From: Saccharothrix saharensis
Lineage (GTDB): Bacteria > Actinomycetota > Actinomycetes > Mycobacteriales > Pseudonocardiaceae
DNA length: 64,000 nt
Assembly (NCBI RefSeq): GCF_006716745.1
Contig: NZ_VFPP01000001.1
Location: 62,001 to 126,000, forward strand
Direction: 5' to 3'
Positions 43,464-50,268 of the stretch are shown one piece after another. Below the pieces are notes generated by a model. It did no database searches, was not told the DNA's origin, and saw only the letters and a program-made list of their open reading frames with translations. Numbering within the stretch: the stretch's first letter is position 1; every line of letters starts with the position of its first letter. The position numbers were made by a program, and so were the translations under genes.

Positions 43464-44099
43464 CTAGGTGGTCCAGCGCCAGACGGACGGGGGCCGCCCG
43501 CCCTTGGGCAGGGCGGCGGCGTGCTGCGCGGTGCGGTGCAGGCCGGGCAGGCGTTCCATCGTGCGGCCGAGGTTGGCCGGGTAGGGGCGGTCGCCGGTGA
43601 GGGACTCGGTGACGTCGAGGGCTTGCGCGGTGGTGAACTCGCGGCCCAGCAGGCCGGCGGTGAACGCGGTGTCGCGCCAGAGGTGGTCGGCCAGGAGCGG
43701 GCGGCAGTCGTGGACGATGCGGTCGTGGTCGAACGCCAGGGGCGGGACGTCGGCCAGCGGTGTCCAGGTGGGGCCGCCGTCGGTCAGCTCGGCGGGGTCG
43801 ATGGTGGCCCACAGGGCGATCGAGAGGGTGGGGCCGCGCGGGTCGCGGGACGGTTCGTCGAACGTGGTGAGCTGGCCGGAGGCGGAGATGGCCGCCTCCG
43901 GCACGCCGAGCTTGCCGGTGACCGCGCGGCGGGCCGCGTCACGCAGCCGTTCGCCCTTGCCCAGCAGGACGCCGGGCAGGGCGAGTTCGCCCGCGAACGG
44001 GTCGAGCGCGCGGGGCGCGATGCCGAGGAGCACGGCGCGTCGGGTCGGGTCGAAGCGCAACGCCAGCACGTCCACCGACACCGGGGTCGACTCGATCAT
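43464..44099 (-). CDS. NrtR-like regulator with degenerate Nudix domain
   Basis: A 211-aa protein: a Nudix fold (~residues 6-135) followed by a winged-helix-like C-terminal region (~140-200: T-T-A-Q-A-L-D-V...N-L-G-R-T-M-E-R-L), the NrtR plan. The Nudix box has lost its catalytic glutamates: after E50 the R-E-U-x-E-E core reads R-A-V-T-G-K (residues 58-63), so hydrolysis is unlikely. NrtR proteins use such a domain to sense ADP-ribose or NAD-linked ligands and repress palindromic operators. Last gene of the kinase-vWA-PurA operon, 18 nt after PurA. ATG 44099 follows GGGAGA; the GTG at 44117 would abut the PurA stop. Confidence 0.85.
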   Translation of the reverse strand: MIESTPVSVDVLALRFDPTRRAVLLGIAPRALDPFAGELALPGVLLGKGERLRDAARRAVTGKLGVPEAAISASGQLTTFDEPSRDPRGPTLSIALWATIDPAELTDGGPTWTPLADVPPLAFDHDRIVHDCRPLLADHLWRDTAFTAGLLGREFTTAQALDVTESLTGDRPYPANLGRTMERLPGLHRTAQHAAALPKGGRPPSVWRWTT

Positions 44100-44117
44100 G
44101 GTGTGATTCTCCCGCAC

Positions 44118-45353
44118 TCAGCGCCGCGCCGGTGCGCGCACCGCGTAGTCGGTCCGGTCGGGTCCGGCGCCGGTGACCAGGACCGGCACGTCCAGGTGCG
44201 TTTCGAGCCAGGTCACCGGGTCGGGCAGGTCGACGAGGGTGGGTGCGCGGTGGGTGAGGAACGCGGTCAGGTCGGTGGCGGGCAGGGGCGCGTCGTACCG
44301 GGTGGCCACTTGGAGGTCGTGGGCGTCGAGGTGGGTGACGGCGAGGGCGTCCACGCCGCCGCAGGCGTCGATCGCGTAGCGCAGCAGCACGGCGTCGAGG
44401 TGGCCGGCCCGCCACGCGCCTTGGTACCGGCCGGTGTCGTTGTGGCGTTCGGGGAACCGGGCGAGGACTTCGCGGTCCTCGGTGGGGAAGGGGCCCGCGC
44501 CGTGGCGGGTCTGGTAGGTCCGGGTCACGCCGACGACGGTGGCGGGGCGGTGGCCGAGCAGGTCGCGGGCGTTGTCGGGGGTGACCGTGGACCAGGTGGT
44601 GTGGGGGTGGAAGCCGCGCCACTGGTCGAGCAGCACGCCCTGCGCGCCTTCGAACACGAGCCGTCCCCGGTCGGCCAGGCGGCCCACCTCGTCGCCGGTC
44701 GTGATGCGGACCGCGCCGGCGAAGTCGCGGTAGAGCGACACGAGGTCGTCCACCGACGGGCCGTCGCCGATCAGCGGCTCGTAGAACCGGGCGAGGGCGT
44801 CGAGCTTGGCGCGCAGCACGGCGGGGTGCGCGCAGTCGCCGACCGTCGGTGGTGCGCCGGGTGCGCCGAGGACGACCTGGTCCTCCACGACGTCGCCGGG
44901 TGCCGCGCCGCGGTCGGCGAGCAGCCCGTACCAGGTGGTCTCGCCGATGCCCTTGCCGCACGAGCCGTGCCGGGCGTGCCCGCGGGCGTCTTCGCGGGCC
45001 CGGTTGGCGGCGACGTGGATCGGGGTGGTGAGCAGGGCGTCGGCGTCGACGGTCAGCAGGCGCAGCGGGTCGGGGACGCCGAGTTGCGCCAGCTCGCGCG
45101 ACTCGCCGGCCAGGGCGATCGGTTCGACCAGGACGTGCCGGGAGAGGTGGGTCGGCACGCCCGCGAGCGTGCCGGACCCGAACTGGCTGAACGTGTGGTG
45201 CCGGTCGCCGACGACGACGTTGTGCGCGGCTTGCGCGCCGCCGTTGAACCGGACCACCGACGTGACCGGGCCGTCGTGGCACAGCGCGTCGACCACCGCT
45301 CCCTTGCCCTCGTCGCCGAACCCGAGGCCGACGACGATGATGTGCCCGTCCAT
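44118..45353 (-). CDS. Divergent adenylosuccinate synthetase (PurA) paralogue
   Basis: A 411-aa PurA-family protein. The GTP/IMP site is recognisable: G-D-E-G-K-G (residues 13-18, including the catalytic Asp) and N-G-G-A-Q-A-A-H with H44 where PurA has N-N-A-G-H. G-A-G-P-F-P-T-E and a T-G-R...R segment are kept near the C-terminus. The nucleotide and IMP loops differ (G-S-C-G-K-G-I-G-E replaces the usual T-x-R-G-I-G-P), so its substrate may not be IMP plus aspartate. Context with a kinase, vWA protein and NrtR-like sensor argues against housekeeping purine synthesis. ATG 45353 overlaps the vWA stop (ATGA). Confidence 0.88.
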   Translation of the reverse strand: MDGHIIVVGLGFGDEGKGAVVDALCHDGPVTSVVRFNGGAQAAHNVVVGDRHHTFSQFGSGTLAGVPTHLSRHVLVEPIALAGESRELAQLGVPDPLRLLTVDADALLTTPIHVAANRAREDARGHARHGSCGKGIGETTWYGLLADRGAAPGDVVEDQVVLGAPGAPPTVGDCAHPAVLRAKLDALARFYEPLIGDGPSVDDLVSLYRDFAGAVRITTGDEVGRLADRGRLVFEGAQGVLLDQWRGFHPHTTWSTVTPDNARDLLGHRPATVVGVTRTYQTRHGAGPFPTEDREVLARFPERHNDTGRYQGAWRAGHLDAVLLRYAIDACGGVDALAVTHLDAHDLQVATRYDAPLPATDLTAFLTHRAPTLVDLPDPVTWLETHLDVPVLVTGAGPDRTDYAVRAPARR

Positions 45354-46333
45354 CACGTCAGCGTGACGTCGTCGGGCCCGTCGAGGCGCGGGGGAGCGGT
45401 CGTGGTGGCGACGGTCGTGCCGCCGACGTGGACCAGCGCCTTGCCGACGGCCGCGCTCTCGGCGACCGACCCGACCTCGGCCAGGTCGACCAACGCCTGG
45501 TCGAGGTCCACGACGCGTTCCTCCACGCCGATCGTGGCGGCGATCAGCTCGCACACCGCGCCGGGGTCGTCGAGCTTGAGGAAGCGCTGGCCGAGCAGGT
45601 CGCGCCAGTGGTCGGCGATGTCCTGGTCGTGGTAGTACGACGACTGGTCGGGCAGCACGAAGTAGACGTGCCACTTGCGGCTGAGCTCGCGGTAGACCGA
45701 GGCGGGGTCGATGTCCTGCTTGACGTCGTCGCCGATGATCCGGCGGATGTGCCGGGCTTCCAGGCGGGGCTTGTTGAGCTCGTCGCCGATGAGGAACAGG
45801 TAGCCCTTGCGGCCCCGCTTCTGCCAGGCGTCGGTGACGACGTGCCGGGCGACGAAGTAGGCGGCGAGTTCGTAGGACTCGCTCTTCTGGCCGCCGCCGT
45901 TGCCCTCCAGGAAGATCGTGCGCAGCTGCTCGTCCATGCGGTTGTCCGACTCGAACTGGCCGACCTGCAGCGGCACGCGGTCGCTGTCGGCGTCGCCGAT
46001 GCCGCCGAACATCAGCTGCGGGTCGGCGAGGTAGCCCTTGCGCTGGAGCAGGCCGTGCAGCTTGCCGAGCTTGCGCTGCATGATCTGCGGCACGCGGCCC
46101 ATCGAGCCGGTGACGTCGAACAGCACCGCGATGGGCGTCGAGTCGGCGTGGTCGGGTGAGTCGCGGCACTCGCGCGCCACGACGCCCTTCGGGTCCAGCG
46201 ACGGGTCGGCCTTCCACTCCTTCGACGGGCGCGACCGCAGCGCGGCGGTGTAGCCGAAGTCGTCGATGCCCTTGGCCGCGCGGAAGGTCTTGGCCGCCGC
46301 GTAGGCGTTGTCGTCCCACTTGCCGTGTCCCAT
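45353..46333 (-). CDS. von Willebrand factor A domain protein (TerY-like)
   Basis: A 326-aa cytosolic vWA protein. The MIDAS metal site starts D73-V-T-G-S77 (DxTxS), after a conserved-looking N-terminal ~60 residues (M-G-H-G-K-W...A-K-T-F-R-A). Later features are I-G-D-A-D-S-D, a G-G-G run and L-F-L-I-G-D-E. TerY-type vWA proteins pair with kinases in stress-response triads and act as metal-dependent adaptors. It lies 2 nt after the kinase gene and overlaps PurA by ATGA, so the three products are made together. Confidence 0.9.
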   Translation of the reverse strand: MGHGKWDDNAYAAAKTFRAAKGIDDFGYTAALRSRPSKEWKADPSLDPKGVVARECRDSPDHADSTPIAVLFDVTGSMGRVPQIMQRKLGKLHGLLQRKGYLADPQLMFGGIGDADSDRVPLQVGQFESDNRMDEQLRTIFLEGNGGGQKSESYELAAYFVARHVVTDAWQKRGRKGYLFLIGDELNKPRLEARHIRRIIGDDVKQDIDPASVYRELSRKWHVYFVLPDQSSYYHDQDIADHWRDLLGQRFLKLDDPGAVCELIAATIGVEERVVDLDQALVDLAEVGSVAESAAVGKALVHVGGTTVATTTAPPRLDGPDDVTLT

Positions 46334-46335
46334 GG

Positions 46336-47343
46336 TCAGGCTCCTGTCCTGGTGAGGGTGAACGGGCGGAAGGTCCGTTCGCCGTAGAGGTCGTCGAGCA
46401 GGTCGTCGTACTCGGTGAGCAGGTCGACGGCGTCCGGCCGTCGGGCCGGGTCGTCCTGCGCGCAGCCGCGGGCGAACCGGAGCTGCGCGGTCTCGGTGTC
46501 CGCCAGGAGGTCGCGCATGAGCGTGTGCGCCATGTGGACGTCGGTGGCGGGGGTGACCGGTCGTCCGTCGTGGACTTCCGGCGGGTAGGCGGTGGTCCGG
46601 TCGGTGGCCAGGGGCCGTTCGCCCGCGTTCACGGCGAACGTCCAGCCGGCCAGCACGACGCCGTGCTGCTCGGGGTGGATCAGCACGTTGTCCGCGGTGA
46701 TCGCGCCGTGCACCAGGCCGATCCGGTGCGCGCCCGCGACCGCCCGCAGCAGCCGGCGGTGCATCCAGGCGTAGTCTCGGCCGTCCAGGCCGCGCGGGAA
46801 CGCCCGCCGCACGTCGGCGAGGGTGACGAACCCGTCCACGAGCGGTGCGAGGACGGTGAACGCGCGGGAGCCGCGGGCCACGTCGCCGGAGGTGTCGACC
46901 AGCCGGGGGTAGTAGGGGCGCAGCCAGCGGTGCTCGTCGGTGAAGCGGGCGAGGCGGCGCAGGGCGTCCCACTCGGCGTGCAGCAGCGGGTTGAGCGCGG
47001 GGTTGCGCACGACCTTGACCACGTGCGGGCCGTCGGTGCGGTAGACGTTGGCGACGCTGCCGACGGCGTGCCGTTCGGCGACCCGGTAGGTGGCGCGGTC
47101 GGTGCGCAGGTCGACCGGTGCCGCGTGCAGCCACTCGTGGTGCAGCCGGGTCAGGTCCGCCGACGCGGCGTGGGCCCTGGTGTCGTGCGGGCCGACCCGG
47201 TCGGGGTGCAGGACGGCGGCGAGCTTCAGGTAGAGCCGCTGTGCCTCCTTCCGCCGGTCCGGGTCGGGGTCGACCGGGCCGAACAGGTCGGCCGCCGAGC
47301 CCGCCCGTTCGACCATGTCGAGCGCTTCGTCCCTGGTGAACAT
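46336..47343 (-). CDS. J-domain / divergent protein kinase fusion
   Basis: A 335-aa protein. Residues ~5-75 resemble a J domain: helix R-L-Y-L-K-L-A-A-V-L then H-P-D at 46-48. Residues ~85-320 follow a protein kinase: V-G-S-V-A-N-V-Y glycine-loop remnant, V-V-K-V with K110, catalytic-loop H-G-A-I-T-A-D-N (212-219) and D-P-A-R-R-P-D (~298-304). The D-F-G triplet is replaced by A-G-W (232-234) and the catalytic loop lacks the usual R-D, so activity may be altered or lost. First gene of a four-gene operon; its ATG lies next to a perfect palindrome. Confidence 0.85.
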   Translation of the reverse strand: MFTRDEALDMVERAGSAADLFGPVDPDPDRRKEAQRLYLKLAAVLHPDRVGPHDTRAHAASADLTRLHHEWLHAAPVDLRTDRATYRVAERHAVGSVANVYRTDGPHVVKVVRNPALNPLLHAEWDALRRLARFTDEHRWLRPYYPRLVDTSGDVARGSRAFTVLAPLVDGFVTLADVRRAFPRGLDGRDYAWMHRRLLRAVAGAHRIGLVHGAITADNVLIHPEQHGVVLAGWTFAVNAGERPLATDRTTAYPPEVHDGRPVTPATDVHMAHTLMRDLLADTETAQLRFARGCAQDDPARRPDAVDLLTEYDDLLDDLYGERTFRPFTLTRTGA

Positions 47344-47344
47344 A

Positions 47345-47367
47345 GTTTGAGTCTATACGACTCAAAC
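47345..47367. promoter_or_regulatory. Operator palindrome with embedded promoter of the kinase-vWA-PurA operon
   Basis: GTTTGAGTC-N5-GACTCAAAC is a perfect 9-bp inverted repeat, 1 nt upstream of the kinase ATG. On the minus strand it contains TATAGA (47358-47353), placed 9 nt before the ATG as a -10 of a leaderless transcript. A repressor bound here would cover the promoter. The NrtR-like protein of the same operon is the obvious candidate. Confidence 0.65.
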
Positions 47368-47428
47368 TCGCGGTCGAGTGGAATGGCGGTGTGTCGCCGG
47401 TCACGTGGCGTGCGGTGGATCTCGGGGC

Positions 47429-47460
47429 TATGGTGGTCGGCGATGTTGTACTTCCTGTGA
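47429..47460 (+). promoter_or_regulatory. Leader promoter and five-codon ORF (MLYFL) upstream of ABC-F
   Basis: TATGGT (47429-47434) is a fair -10 and would start transcription about 2 nt before ATG 47443. That ATG opens M-L-Y-F-L and stops at TGA 47458-47460. Short leader peptides govern antibiotic-resistance ABC-F genes in many Gram-positives by ribosome stalling, so this is a candidate sensor of a ribosome-targeting drug. Confidence 0.5.
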
Positions 47461-47471
47461 TCATCGGTCCC

Positions 47472-47502
47472 GCGTTCGCGTCGAGCACCGCTCCGCGAGC
47501 GC
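47472..47502 (+). promoter_or_regulatory. Leader hairpin between the uORF and ABC-F
   Basis: GCGTTCGCG (47472-47480) pairs with CGCGAGCGC (47494-47502) at 9 positions counting one G-U, with a 13-nt loop. Twelve nt after the uORF stop, it could act as an attenuator whose folding depends on ribosome position. Confidence 0.45.
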
Positions 47503-47561
47503 AGTTCTCCCTTCCTCCGCACCGATGACTCGGCGTGCCCCGCCGGGAACAGGAGTCTGCC

Positions 47562-49169
47562 TTGCGCACCGCGCAACTAGCCCTGCACGACGTCACCAAG
47601 CGCTACCACGACCGCGTCGTGCTCGACGCGGTCTCGTTGACCGTCAAACCCGGCGAGAAGGTCGGCGTGATCGGCGACAACGGCTCCGGCAAGTCCACGC
47701 TGCTCGCGATCGTCGCGGGCCGGGTCGCACCCGACCACGGCGAGGTCACCGTGGTCGCGCCCGGCGGCATCGGGTACCTGGCCCAGTCCGTCGACCTGCC
47801 GCCGCACGCCACCGTCGCCGACGTCGTCGACCTCGCGCTGGCCGACCTGCGCGACCTGGAGACCCGGATGCGCCGGGCCGAGGCCGACCTGGCCGGCCCG
47901 CGCGCCGACCCGGAGCACTACGCGTCGCTGGTCGAGCTGTTCGAGGCCAGGGGCGGGTACGAGGCCGACACCAGGGTCGAGGTGGCCCTGCACGGCCTCG
48001 GGCTGCCCGGGTTGGACCGGCGGCGCGCGCTGGGCACCTTGTCCGGCGGCGAGCTGTCCCGGCTCGCGCTCGCCGCGACCCTCGCGTCCTCGCCGGAACT
48101 GCTGCTGCTCGACGAGCCGACCAACGACCTGGACGACCAGGCCGTGACGTGGCTGGAGCAGCACCTGGCCCGGCACACCGGGACGGTCGTCGCGATCACC
48201 CACGACCGCGAGTTCCTGGACCGGGTCACCTCCACCATCGTCGAGGTCGAGGCGGGCCGCGCGGCCCGGTTCGGCGACGGCTACGACGGCTACCTCGTGG
48301 CCAAGGCCGCCCACCGGGCCCGACGCCTGCGCGAGCACCGGGAGTGGCGGACCGAACTGACCCGCCAGGACCGGCTGCTGTCCACGGCGACGCGGCAGCT
48401 CGGCGAGATCCCGCGCAAGCTGCCGCTGGCCGTGTTCGCCGCCGGGCCGTTCCGCGCCAGGGGTCGTGGGCACGGCGCGATGAGCCGCATCCGTAACGCC
48501 AAGGAACGCCGGGCGCGGCTGACCGCCAACCCGGTCGCGCCGCCGCCGCAGCCGCTGCGGTTCTCCACCCGGATCCCCGGTGGCGGCGGTGACGCCCGGT
48601 GGGCGGCCGAGCTGTCGGACGTGCGGGTCGGCGACCGGCTGCGGGTGCTGCGCCTGACCGTGCGGCCGGGGGAGCGGCTGCTGGTGACCGGGCCCAACGG
48701 CGCGGGCAAGACCACGCTGCTCAAGGTGCTCGGCGGCGAACTGCGCCCCGACGCCGGCGTGGTCGACGTGCCGGGCCGGGTCGGGCACCTGCGGCAGGAG
48801 GAACCGCCGTGGCGGCCGGAGCTGACCGTGCTCCAGGCGTTCGCCGAGGGCCTGCCGGGTCACCCCGACGAGCACGTGGACGTGCTGCTCGCGCTGGGCC
48901 TGTTCGACCGGCGCGACCTGCGCACGCGCATCGGGGAGCTGTCCTACGGGCAGCGGCGGCGCGCCGAGCTGGCCCGCCTGGTCACCCGACCGGTCGACCT
49001 GCTGCTGCTCGACGAACCGACCAACCACCTGTCACCGGGCCTGGTCGAGGACCTGGAGCAGGCGTTGGCCGACTACCCGGGCGCACTGGTCGTCGTCACC
49101 CACGACCGGCGCACCCGCGCCGAGTTCCGCGGCACGCACCTGCACATGGAGGACGGCGAGGTGACGTGA
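47562..49169 (+). CDS. ABC-F ATPase, antibiotic-resistance type
   Basis: A 535-aa soluble protein with two ABC domains and no membrane segment. Domain 1: G-D-N-G-S-G-K-S-T, L-S-G-G-E-L-S-R, L-L-L-L-D-E-P-T-N-D-L-D. Domain 2: G-P-N-G-A-G-K-T-T, L-S-Y-G-Q-R-R-R, L-D-E-P-T-N-H-L-S. The basic linker (~255-340, R-G-R-G-H-G-A-M-S-R) would enter the ribosomal exit site. ABC-F proteins of the TlrC/OleB/Msr group dislodge macrolides, lincosamides or streptogramins; a polyketide cluster begins 6 kb away, so self-protection is possible. TTG 47562 follows AGGAG (47551-47555) by 6 nt; GTG 47535 is the in-frame alternative. Confidence 0.93.
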   Translation: MRTAQLALHDVTKRYHDRVVLDAVSLTVKPGEKVGVIGDNGSGKSTLLAIVAGRVAPDHGEVTVVAPGGIGYLAQSVDLPPHATVADVVDLALADLRDLETRMRRAEADLAGPRADPEHYASLVELFEARGGYEADTRVEVALHGLGLPGLDRRRALGTLSGGELSRLALAATLASSPELLLLDEPTNDLDDQAVTWLEQHLARHTGTVVAITHDREFLDRVTSTIVEVEAGRAARFGDGYDGYLVAKAAHRARRLREHREWRTELTRQDRLLSTATRQLGEIPRKLPLAVFAAGPFRARGRGHGAMSRIRNAKERRARLTANPVAPPPQPLRFSTRIPGGGGDARWAAELSDVRVGDRLRVLRLTVRPGERLLVTGPNGAGKTTLLKVLGGELRPDAGVVDVPGRVGHLRQEEPPWRPELTVLQAFAEGLPGHPDEHVDVLLALGLFDRRDLRTRIGELSYGQRRRAELARLVTRPVDLLLLDEPTNHLSPGLVEDLEQALADYPGALVVVTHDRRTRAEFRGTHLHMEDGEVT

Positions 49170-49176
49170 GCCGGGG

Positions 49177-49216
49177 CGCGGCGGCGGCCGACCGGTGCAG
49201 GTCGGTCGCCGCCGCG
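49177..49216 (+). terminator. Terminator of the ABC-F gene
   Basis: A 17-bp stem with one G-U (CGCGGCGGCGGCCGACC with GGTCGGTCGCCGCCGCG) and a 6-nt loop, 7 nt after the stop. Confidence 0.75.
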
Positions 49217-49563
49217 AACGGCCGCCACGCGACCGCGAACCGGCACGGCGCGGTGACGCCGCACCGGGGCCCGAGCCGGCACGCCCCGCGCGGCCGCCGG
49301 GTCGTCGGTCAGCGAGGCAGGCGGCAGGGGGACCGACGGCCATCGTCATGCCGTCACCGAGGTCGGGCACGGCCGAGGCGGACCGCAGCCCGGTCGGGCC
49401 CGGTCCAGCCGACGCACCACGCCGGTCGACGCCGGCGAGCCCACCCGCCCGAAGCGCGCCGATTCCCCCGCGGTGCGCCGAGGGCGGGGCGATCACGCGG
49501 TGGACAGACCGCCCCGCCGGCACGCATGATCCGGTGGATCGCGCACTACTGGGGGGAACCGCG
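49217..49563. other. Intergenic region before the GNAT gene, no gene recognised
   Basis: About 350 nt without convincing coding sequence in any frame. Apart from the GGGGGGA ribosome-binding site just before 49564 I see no clear motif. Confidence 0.5.
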
Positions 49564-50262
49564 ATGGCTTCGCCGCTGGACAACCCGACCTGGACGTCGT
49601 TGACCGGACCGCACGCCCGCTTCGCCCAACGGCACGGGCGGGTGCTGCGCTACCAGCCGGACGTGGCGACGTTCGTGGCGCTGCCCGACCGGCCCGACGA
49701 CAGCACGTGGTCCGACCTCGCCGCGCTCGCCGGACCGGGCACCACCGTGCCGATCACCACCCCGCACCCGCCACCCGCCGACTGGGAGGTCGTCGAGCGG
49801 TTCGACGTGGTGCAGCTCGTGGACGCCGGCGTGCGCTCCGCCGACGAGCCCGAGGCGGTCCGGCTCGGGCCCGCCGACGTGCCGGAGATGCTCGACCTGG
49901 TCGAACGCACCCGACCCGGGCCGTTCCTGCCCCGGACCGTCGAACTGGGCACCTACCTCGGCCTGCGCCGCGACGGCGCGCTCATCGCGATGGCGGGCGA
50001 ACGCCTCCACCCGCCGGGCTGGACCGAGATCAGCGCCGTGTGCACCGATCCCGCCCACCAGGGCCGAGGCCTGGGCACCCGGCTGGTGCGGGCCGTGACC
50101 GCGGGCATCCGGGCACGCGGCGAGCAGGCGTTCATGCACGCCGCCGCGAGCAACACCACCGCGATCCGGCTCTACGAGTCGTTGGGCTTCCGGCTGCGCA
50201 TGGAACTGGTCATCGCGCTGCTGCGCGTGCCCGCCGACACCGCGGCGGCCGTGCGCGCCTGA
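49564..50262 (+). CDS. GNAT-family N-acetyltransferase (FR47-like)
   Basis: A 232-aa acetyltransferase. The acetyl-CoA-binding GNAT core is C-terminal (~135-225): I-S-A-V-C-T-D-P-A-H-Q-G-R-G-L-G-T-R-L-V (motif A) and N-T-T-A-I-R-L-Y-E-S-L-G-F (motif B). The N-terminal ~110 residues are a partial second GNAT-like half. The acceptor is unknown; amines, amino acids or antibiotics are all possible. ATG 49564 follows a G-rich ribosome-binding site. Ends 6 nt before the convergent histidine kinase gene. Confidence 0.92.
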   Translation: MASPLDNPTWTSLTGPHARFAQRHGRVLRYQPDVATFVALPDRPDDSTWSDLAALAGPGTTVPITTPHPPPADWEVVERFDVVQLVDAGVRSADEPEAVRLGPADVPEMLDLVERTRPGPFLPRTVELGTYLGLRRDGALIAMAGERLHPPGWTEISAVCTDPAHQGRGLGTRLVRAVTAGIRARGEQAFMHAAASNTTAIRLYESLGFRLRMELVIALLRVPADTAAAVRA

Positions 50263-50268
50263 CCCCCG

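Noticed and set aside
43464-44099. Active Nudix hydrolase
   Set aside because: The Nudix box has Ala, Gly and Lys where the metal-binding glutamates should be, and a winged-helix-like tail follows, so a regulator fits better.
44118-45353. PurZ-type enzyme of 2-aminoadenine (Z-genome) synthesis
   Set aside because: From memory PurZ replaces the catalytic Asp of the GDEGKG motif; here the Asp is kept. No phage genes or Z-pathway partners are present.
49195-49563. N-terminal extension of the GNAT protein
   Set aside because: The frame is open, but the sequence is Arg/Pro-rich, starts inside the ABC-F terminator and lacks family similarity; ATG 49564 has a good ribosome-binding site.
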